Assembly (NCBI RefSeq): GCF_000380965.1
Contig: NZ_KB905549.1
Location: forward strand, 156,500 to 220,499
Reading direction: 5' to 3'
DNA: 64,000 nucleotides
Source of the DNA: Paenibacillus ginsengihumi DSM 21568
Lineage (GTDB): Bacteria; Bacillota; Bacilli; Paenibacillales; NBRC-103111
The position numbers and the translations under genes were made by a program. Shown piece after piece: positions 58,238-64,000 of the stretch (positions are counted from its first letter, which is position 1; the number at the start of each line of letters is the position of its first letter). A model generated the notes under the pieces. The model saw only the letters and a program-made list of their open reading frames with translations. It was not told the origin of the DNA and made no database searches.

Positions 58238-61200
58238 TTAGCCTTTGGCCGCTTCCCATGCCGGGATCAGCCGGTGGTTCGCGTAGTCGAAGCGCCTGCC
58301 TTCCAGCAGCCCGGCCAGCGTATTGGTCACGCGCACCTCGAGCTCATTCTCCCCTTCGCGCAGCAGCGAAGCGTCGCCTGTCCACTCGTAAGGCGTCCAA
58401 GGCCTTACGCCGAGCGGCAGGCCGTTGACGAATACCTCGGCGCAGTCGTGGAAATGCTCGTCCCAACCGGCGAAGGTCAGCCGAAAGACAGGTTCGTCCG
58501 GCAGCGTATCCAGCGTGACGCGGCGACGCAGCGACAGTTGGCCGGCATAATAGGGCAGGCCCGGGTACGGCCCCGCATCGAGCCGGCCGACACGGCGGAC
58601 AGGCGCCGTCAAGACGTGGCGCGGCGCAGCGCCGCTCTCGCCGGACTCCTGCTCGCACCGCACGCCGAAGCTGCCGATCACATAGAGCGCGTCGACGAGG
58701 CCGTCCCAATCGTGCTCTGCCGTCACCTCGACCTCGAGCCGGTTGACGCCTTCCCGCAGCAAAGGCCGTATATCGCAGGAGACGTTCCGGTGGTCGTACA
58801 GGAAATCCGGCCGGAAATGCTCCTTGCCGCGCGCCGCTCCGTTGATGCGGATCGTCCAGTCGCCCGAGACGGCGCCTGCGTCCATAAGCAGACGACAGCG
58901 CTCCGGCAGCGCTTCTACGGCAAAATCGGCCGTATAACGAACCCGCAGCGGATAAGACAGCGACAGCTTCATCGGGGTGCCGAACAGCTGGCTCATCGCC
59001 ACGGGCAGCCCCTTGCGCTCGCTCAAGTCCGCGCATTGGTCGATCAGCGTCTTGACCTCGACCCACTCGCCCTGCTCTTCCCCGGCTGCGCCGCCTTCCT
59101 CCGGCTGGATCGACATGCGGAACCGGTCCAGGCGCACGGCATTCGGACCAAGCGGCTCGAGCTCCCACTCTCCCGCCGCAGCGACGGTCCACTGCCATGC
59201 CTGCGGCGCATCGGCCGCCTCTGCCGCGCCGCCGTCCGCTTCCCCGCGCGCGGCGGCTTCGCTCGGCCCGCAAGCCGTGAGCAGCAGCAGCTTCGACTCG
59301 TACGGCGCGAACGTCAGCGGCAGCAAGCAGCCGTCCGCAAGCGGGCCGGACTCCTCGCCCGTCTCCAGCGACAGCTCGCTCCAGCGAACGGAAAGCGGCC
59401 GGGGCCGGGAAGCCTCGTCGGCGCTGCCGCGGGACGGCCGCGGCAGCGCCGCATCGCCCGCGCCGCCGAACAGCAGCTCCGGGTTCGCCTCGAGCGTGAC
59501 GCGGCGCGTGCCTCCTTCCTGATGGCTGACGAACACAGCATGCCGGCCGTCGGCAAAGCGCCGCGTCTGCAGCAGGAAGGGCGCGCTCCCGGCCGCCTCC
59601 GCCGCAAGCCGCACCGCCCGCGGAAGAAGCTGGTCGAGCAGCTCGCCGAGCCGCTTCCCGGCCGCGGGATCTTCCCCGTTCCACGGCAGGAAATACGCCG
59701 CGTTCCCCGGTCCCTGGCATACCGCCCCGCCGCTTGCGCCAGACGCGGCTGCTGCGGACGGCGCTTCGCTCCAGTACGATTCCTTCGGGTCAGCCTCCAG
59801 CCCGAACGCGGCGCGGACGTCGGCGGCGATCGCCTTGCCCGGCTCGATCGTCTCGTAAGGCAGCAGGCCGAGCCCGATCACCGTTCCGCCGCACTGCAGA
59901 AACTCGTGGATTTTCCGCCAGGCGCCCGACTCCAGATTCGTCATCGGCGGCATAATCAGGACGGAATAGCGGACGGGGCCGACGCGCAGCGTCCCGTCCT
60001 CCACGGCGGCTTCCGCCAGCAGCTCCGCATCGAGATGATCGTAATCTCGCCCTGACAGCGCGAGCCCGGCGCACAGCTTCACCCAATCCGTCCGCAGCCG
60101 CATCAGCCGCGCCTTCTCCGCTTCATCTCTCCCGCCGTACGAGAAGCCGTGGAACGGATTGCCCATCAGCGTCCACAGCGACGTCGTCGGCTGCAGCACG
60201 GCGATCTCGATCCCGGGCTCGCCCCGGCTCATCAAATAGCTGATTCGCCCCGTATAATCGCCAAGCTTGCGGAAGTGCGCCCAATACGGATTTTGCAGAA
60301 ATTGCGAAGGCGGCGCGTCATGCTTCGTGAGCCCGTCCAGCGTATAGAAGAAGGCGTGAAAATTGAAAAAGTTCGTGCCGAGCGCCGCCATCCGGTCGAT
60401 CATCCATTTGGCGTCCTGCAGCGTCATCGACCAGCCGACGCTGTGAAAGCATTCGATCAGATTGCGCTCCCGGCCGAGCTGCCGCGCCAGCGAGCTGACG
60501 ATTTTCGGGTTGCAGCGGAAGTGATCCGCCTGGTGATTCAGCACCCATTCGAGCGGGCGTCCCAGCTTCTCGTGCGCCGAATCGCCGCCGGGCACATGGC
60601 TGAACAGCTGTGTCGTCATCCGCACGGAAGGGACCTCGGCCACATATTCGAGACCGTGGCGCGCGCACCAATCGTGCACCTGCTTATGGTAATTTTCGCG
60701 CAGCAACAGGTGGATGGTCTGGTAATAATCGTAGCGAATGCGCAGCGCTTCCGGAGCGTCGGCGTAAAGAAGCGCTGGAAAATAGTCCTTCAGCTCATAG
60801 CCGGTCCGTGCTTTGAACGCTTCGCACAGCTGCGGCGACCATGGGACGGCGCCGAGCAGGCCGATTTCGTCAGTGAACATCCCCTTTACGGTATTGCCGA
60901 AATATTCGCCCAAATAGCGCGCATATTTGTCATGCGTCAAGCGGATGAACGCAGCCATCGCTTCCCGGTTGCACGGATCGACGAAGGTGCCGTAATATTT
61001 GAAATCGTCGATCTCCTTCTCCTGGACGACGATGATTTCCCATTCTCCCGGCGGTGTGGTCCATTCCAGCTGCAGCGCAGTGCGGTATGTAAAAAAACGC
61101 TTCCGGTTGTAAGCCGTCAGACCGGCCTTCTGAAATACCGGCTCCGTCTGGGTGCTGCCGATGCAGCCCGCAAGATCAACCGCTTCCGCCCAGCTCCGCT

Positions 61201-61639
61201 GCCCGCAAGCGTCAACCGGGACCGCCTTGGCGTACAAAACGCGGGCCCATGGCAGCTCCATCCGGGTCCGCTCGCCGCCGCTCGCCCTGCGGCTGGCATG
61301 CTCCAGCGTATAATGCTTCGCTTCCGGATGCATCAGCGTCACTTCGCCGCCGGCGATGCCGCTCGGGTACGGGTACTCGTCGTACAGCCAGACATGCATC
61401 CCCCGCTTCGCGGCCGCCTCGACCGCCACTCGCACCTTGGCGAACCAGGCCTCCGACAAATAAGGGACCTTCAGCCCCTGGCGCGCGCAGACGAAAAAAC
61501 CGCCGACTCCCTGAGCCGCCATCTCGCCGATCTGCGCTTCAATCTGCTCCTCCTCCATGTCGCCGTTCCAAAACCAGAACGGATGAATGCGATATTCCGC
61601 CGGCGGCTGTCTGAAGGCCGCAGCGTCAAAATGGGACAT
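58238..61639 (-). CDS. Very large glycoside hydrolase, GH106 (alpha-L-rhamnosidase)-like
   Basis: Single gene of 1133 residues, ATG 61639, GGAGATGG upstream, no signal peptide. The opening YRIHPFWFWNGDMEEEQIEA, then GVGGFFVCARQGLKVPYLS, VWLYDEYPYPSGIAGG, KGMFTDEIGLLG and NFFNFHAFFYTLDG are the pattern of GH106-like rhamnosidase-type proteins: a TIM barrel, then beta domains. In the C-terminal part a galactose-binding-like sandwich is suggested by WDEHFHDCAEVFVNGLPLGV and LLREGENELEVRVTNTL. About 680-860 is Ala/Gly/Glu-rich and looks like a flexible region. It follows the MalF/MalG-type permeases, fitting cytoplasmic cleavage of imported oligosaccharides. The family is supported by pattern memory; the sugar specificity is not proven. 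Confidence 0.8.
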   Translation of the reverse strand: MSHFDAAAFRQPPAEYRIHPFWFWNGDMEEEQIEAQIGEMAAQGVGGFFVCARQGLKVPYLSEAWFAKVRVAVEAAAKRGMHVWLYDEYPYPSGIAGGEVTLMHPEAKHYTLEHASRRASGGERTRMELPWARVLYAKAVPVDACGQRSWAEAVDLAGCIGSTQTEPVFQKAGLTAYNRKRFFTYRTALQLEWTTPPGEWEIIVVQEKEIDDFKYYGTFVDPCNREAMAAFIRLTHDKYARYLGEYFGNTVKGMFTDEIGLLGAVPWSPQLCEAFKARTGYELKDYFPALLYADAPEALRIRYDYYQTIHLLLRENYHKQVHDWCARHGLEYVAEVPSVRMTTQLFSHVPGGDSAHEKLGRPLEWVLNHQADHFRCNPKIVSSLARQLGRERNLIECFHSVGWSMTLQDAKWMIDRMAALGTNFFNFHAFFYTLDGLTKHDAPPSQFLQNPYWAHFRKLGDYTGRISYLMSRGEPGIEIAVLQPTTSLWTLMGNPFHGFSYGGRDEAEKARLMRLRTDWVKLCAGLALSGRDYDHLDAELLAEAAVEDGTLRVGPVRYSVLIMPPMTNLESGAWRKIHEFLQCGGTVIGLGLLPYETIEPGKAIAADVRAAFGLEADPKESYWSEAPSAAAASGASGGAVCQGPGNAAYFLPWNGEDPAAGKRLGELLDQLLPRAVRLAAEAAGSAPFLLQTRRFADGRHAVFVSHQEGGTRRVTLEANPELLFGGAGDAALPRPSRGSADEASRPRPLSVRWSELSLETGEESGPLADGCLLPLTFAPYESKLLLLTACGPSEAAARGEADGGAAEAADAPQAWQWTVAAAGEWELEPLGPNAVRLDRFRMSIQPEEGGAAGEEQGEWVEVKTLIDQCADLSERKGLPVAMSQLFGTPMKLSLSYPLRVRYTADFAVEALPERCRLLMDAGAVSGDWTIRINGAARGKEHFRPDFLYDHRNVSCDIRPLLREGVNRLEVEVTAEHDWDGLVDALYVIGSFGVRCEQESGESGAAPRHVLTAPVRRVGRLDAGPYPGLPYYAGQLSLRRRVTLDTLPDEPVFRLTFAGWDEHFHDCAEVFVNGLPLGVRPWTPYEWTGDASLLREGENELEVRVTNTLAGLLEGRRFDYANHRLIPAWEAAKG

Positions 61640-61959
61640 GCGCGTCCATCTCCTTTTCGTCCTATTCGTCCAGTCTCGGCACTGTATGCGGCCGAATCGC
61701 CGCGCTGCCGGCCACCGACCCGCGGGCCGCGAAACACGCGAAACGCGCGAAACGTTAGGCGAGCGAAAATCCGCTCCGCGCTATCTGCGCCGCCTTCGGT
61801 CCTGCGAAGCGGCGGCGGCCCATCCGTCCCGCTTTCGCGCCAAGCTTGCCTGACTCCACCATACCTGAACTCGCCGGCTTCCGGCAATCGAACTTTTTTG
61901 CGGCAGGCCGTCCTGGCCTAGGACATTTTTGCCCGGCTTGCACTTCCTTGACGGCGGCA
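61640..61959. other. Spacer without a gene upstream of the GH106-like gene
   Basis: No gene is supported. GC-rich with short CGCGAAACGCGCGAAACG-type repetition near 61735. It may hold a promoter for the hydrolase gene; none was clear. Confidence 0.45.
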
Positions 61960-61990
61960 AAGCGAAAAGCCCCCGTCGCCGGGGGCCGCT
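61960..61990 (-). terminator. Terminator of the MalF/MalG-type permease genes
   Basis: GCCCCCG-TCGC-CGGGGGC (61969-61986) is a perfect short stem; on the minus strand it is followed by TTTTCGCTTT. It lies about 35 bp beyond the permease stop codon, so the permeases and the hydrolase are probably separate transcripts or linked only by readthrough. Confidence 0.8.
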
Positions 61991-62018
61991 TTCTTCGCCG
62001 AGGGCCGCAAAGCTATTG

Positions 62019-62864
62019 TTATCCTTTCAAACCGCTGGTGCTGATGCCCTCCACAATATATTTTTGGAAGATGAAGAACACGATGACGATTGGCAACAGG
62101 GACAGCGTCGCCATCGCGAACATGCCGCCCCAGTTGTTCACCGATTCCGCATCGAGGAACAGCTTGAGCGCCAGCGATACCGGATACATCTCCGGCTTGT
62201 TCAAATAAAGCAGCGGGTTGTAGAAGTCATCCCATTTCCAGTAAAACGAGAAGATCGTCGACGTCACCAGCGCCGGCGTGATGAGCGGCAATACTACTCT
62301 GAAAAAGATCGAGAACTTGCTGCAGCCGTCCATCTTGGCCGCTTCGTCGAGCTCCGGCGGAATCGTCCGGATAAACTGCATCATCAGAAAGACGAAGAAC
62401 GGCATCGCGAAAAAGCTCGGAACGATAATCGGCTTGAACGAGGACAGCCAGCCGAGCTTGGCGAACATGACGTACTGCGGAATGACCGTCACGTCATGCG
62501 GCAGCATCATCGTCATCATCAGGCAGCCGAACCAGAAGCCTTTGCCTTTAAAGCGGATGCGCGCGAACCCGTAAGCGACGAGCGCCGACGAAGCGACCGC
62601 GCCGACCGTCGACCAGATCACGATGATGAAGGAATTTTTGAAAAAGGTGGCGAACGTCGTGCCGGCAAAGCCGTTCCAGCCGCTGACGTAGTTCGAGAAC
62701 TCGAGGCGGGACGGAATCAGGCTGTAGGCATTGGCGAAAATTTCGTGATTCGGCTTCAGCGAGCTGGCCGCAAGCCATAGAATCGGATAGATCATCACCA
62801 GCGCCAGACCGCCAACCAGCAGATGGTACAAGACGGAGTTTTTGCTTTTTGTGCCGAATGTCAT
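62019..62864 (-). CDS. ABC sugar permease, MalG type
   Basis: CUT1 membrane subunit of 281 residues, six helices. The EAA loop is [26 protein letters not shown]; the end is [17 protein letters not shown] 62864 overlaps or abuts the MalF stop (1 bp between). Distinct from the YtcP-type proteins at 3.5 and 20 kb, so this is a third importer, closer to the AraQ/UgpE-like group. Substrate probably an oligosaccharide acted on by the neighbouring hydrolase. Confidence 0.93.
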   Translation of the reverse strand: MTFGTKSKNSVLYHLLVGGLALVMIYPILWLAASSLKPNHEIFANAYSLIPSRLEFSNYVSGWNGFAGTTFATFFKNSFIIVIWSTVGAVASSALVAYGFARIRFKGKGFWFGCLMMTMMLPHDVTVIPQYVMFAKLGWLSSFKPIIVPSFFAMPFFVFLMMQFIRTIPPELDEAAKMDGCSKFSIFFRVVLPLITPALVTSTIFSFYWKWDDFYNPLLYLNKPEMYPVSLALKLFLDAESVNNWGGMFAMATLSLLPIVIVFFIFQKYIVEGISTSGLKG

Positions 62865-62865
62865 G

Positions 62866-63774
62866 TTATTTGTCTCCTTTCGCCTCGTAGTGCACCCAAT
62901 ATTTGGAGGTCTGGAAGATCAGCAGCGTGATCAGGCCGATAAGAATCAGCATCACCCACGCCATGGCCGACGCATAGCCCATCTCGAAGAACTGGAACGC
63001 CCTCCGGTACAGGTACAGCGAATACAGCAGCGTATTGTCGAGCGGCCCGCCTTCCCCGCGGGAAATGATGTAGGCCGGCGTAAACGTCATGAAGGCGGAA
63101 ATCGTCTGCATGATCAGATTGAACAAAATGATCGGGCTGAGCAGCGGCAGCGTAATCTTGAAGAAGCTGTACACTTTGCCCGCGCCGTCGACGCTCGCCG
63201 CTTCGTAGTAAGACGCCGGAATGTTTTTGAGGCCGGCCAGAAAAATCAGCATGGACGAGCCGAACTGCCAGACGGACAGCGCGATCAGCGTCCAGAGGGC
63301 GGTTCCCGGGTAGCCGATCCACGATGTCGTCGTCTCGATGCCGATCAGCGCGAGCGCCGAGTTGATCAATCCCCGATCGCCGAAAATTTGCGTCCACATG
63401 ATCGATACGGCCACGCTGCCGCCGATCAGCGAAGGCAGGTAATAGGCGGAGCGGTACAAGCCGATGCCTCCGATCGCCTTGTTCAGCAGCATCGCCACCA
63501 GGAGCGCGAAGCATAAGCGAAGCGGAACGCTGGCGAAGACGTAGGTGAACGTCACCTGCAGCGACTTGATGATTTTGTCATCCGCCGTAAACATCGTGAC
63601 GTAATTGTCGAGCCCGACCCAACGCGGCGAATCCATCAGCATGTAGTCCGTGAACGAGTAATATAACGACGAAATCATCGGGTACAGCGTGAATATGAGA
63701 AAGCCCAGAATGAACGGGGCCGTGAAAATGTAACCTACCAGATGATCGTTGTCCTTCAGCTTTTGCCATGTCAT
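62866..63774 (-). CDS. ABC sugar permease, MalF type
   Basis: CUT1 membrane subunit of about 302 residues. ATG 63774 ([20 protein letters not shown]) with GGGGGG ten bases upstream; the longer frame to 63951 has no family resemblance. Six helices; GLDNYVTMF and the EAA loop ([26 protein letters not shown]) are intact. The binding-protein gene is expected just outside the right edge on the same strand. Confidence 0.93.
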   Translation of the reverse strand: MTWQKLKDNDHLVGYIFTAPFILGFLIFTLYPMISSLYYSFTDYMLMDSPRWVGLDNYVTMFTADDKIIKSLQVTFTYVFASVPLRLCFALLVAMLLNKAIGGIGLYRSAYYLPSLIGGSVAVSIMWTQIFGDRGLINSALALIGIETTTSWIGYPGTALWTLIALSVWQFGSSMLIFLAGLKNIPASYYEAASVDGAGKVYSFFKITLPLLSPIILFNLIMQTISAFMTFTPAYIISRGEGGPLDNTLLYSLYLYRRAFQFFEMGYASAMAWVMLILIGLITLLIFQTSKYWVHYEAKGDK

Positions 63775-64000
63775 TGGCCTAAAACCCCCCGTGTGACGAA
63801 TTCGCTCTTCCCCTTGAAAGCGCATCAATGAGTATAATCCTATTATCCCGCTCCGGGGGGCTGGCAGGAATCGAAAAAACCGTACTTTTTGTTCAAAAAG
63901 CAGACTCCGTCCGCGCTGCTGCGAGCCGCGGGAAGGCCGAGCTGCGCTCATCTGATTGCTGTCATCTGGGAAGGCGAGAAAGTCAGATTGCGGGCCATCG
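63775..64000. other. Upstream region at the right edge
   Basis: No gene starts here that I can support. GGATAATAGGATTATACTC on the minus strand (around 63830) has -10-like hexamers but no good -35. CTTTTTGAACAAAAAG near 63890 is an imperfect palindrome. Confidence 0.35.

Noticed and set aside
57797-60055. Long + strand open frame of about 750 codons
   Set aside because: It runs through the 34-bp repeat array and then antisense to the GH106-like gene; repetitive composition in the first part and no family resemblance.

Overview
The window looks like a piece of a Paenibacillus-type chromosome (spore-forming Bacillota of fairly high GC). The support is a tricistronic spore-germination receptor operon (about 41.7-45.8 kb), a YheC/YheD-type ATP-grasp spore protein, paired YesM/YesN-type two-component systems, LplB/YtcP-type sugar permeases and strong AGGAGG-type ribosome binding sites. 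I saw no rRNA, tRNA, insertion sequence, prophage or CRISPR array.

Left third (0.15-29 kb): sulfated-glycan region. Six S1-type sulfatases, each with the C-x-P-x-R activation motif and none with a signal peptide, lie with two parallel transport/regulation modules. Module 1, read leftward from 11.6 to 0.15 kb, is response regulator, histidine kinase, solute-binding lipoprotein, sulfatase, two permeases, sulfatase, sulfatase. Module 2, read leftward from 25.1 to 16.9 kb, is sulfatase, solute-binding lipoprotein, two permeases, response regulator, histidine kinase. A lone sulfatase (25.8-27.2 kb, + strand) and a formylglycine-generating enzyme (28.1-29.1 kb, - strand) complete the set. The simplest reading is that sulfated oligosaccharides are imported intact and desulfated in the cytoplasm by sulfatases that a cytoplasmic formylglycine-generating enzyme activates. 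Between the modules sit a sulfatase, an IclR regulator and a divergent gentisate operon (fumarylpyruvate hydrolase-type FAH protein, DinB-fold protein, gentisate 1,2-dioxygenase). The DinB-fold protein is a good candidate for the maleylpyruvate isomerase.

Middle (30-52 kb): mostly general genes. These are a three-gene ABC-2 exporter, an acetyl xylan esterase remnant, a small membrane protein, a cysteine dioxygenase, an OmpR-type two-component system, a HAD-IIA phosphatase, a LysR regulator, a PHP phosphatase, a Gln/Gly-rich protein, the germination operon with an extra 48-residue gene, a PhyH-type oxygenase with a divergent AraC regulator, and a glycerophosphate-flavoured operon (HAD-IIA, glpP, mgtC-like, glycerophosphodiesterase). 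That operon has a clear promoter and a terminator-like leader.

Right end (52-64 kb): a second glycan-degradation region with two GH43 enzymes, a xylose isomerase-like TIM-barrel protein, a very large GH106-like rhamnosidase-type hydrolase and two MalF/MalG-type permeases. The matching binding protein probably lies beyond the right edge.

The intergenic DNA is unusually repeat-rich. There are at least seven tandem arrays, three of which begin exactly at the stop codon of the neighbouring gene. There are also three dispersed intergenic repeat families, one of which appears nested inside another at 53.0 kb.
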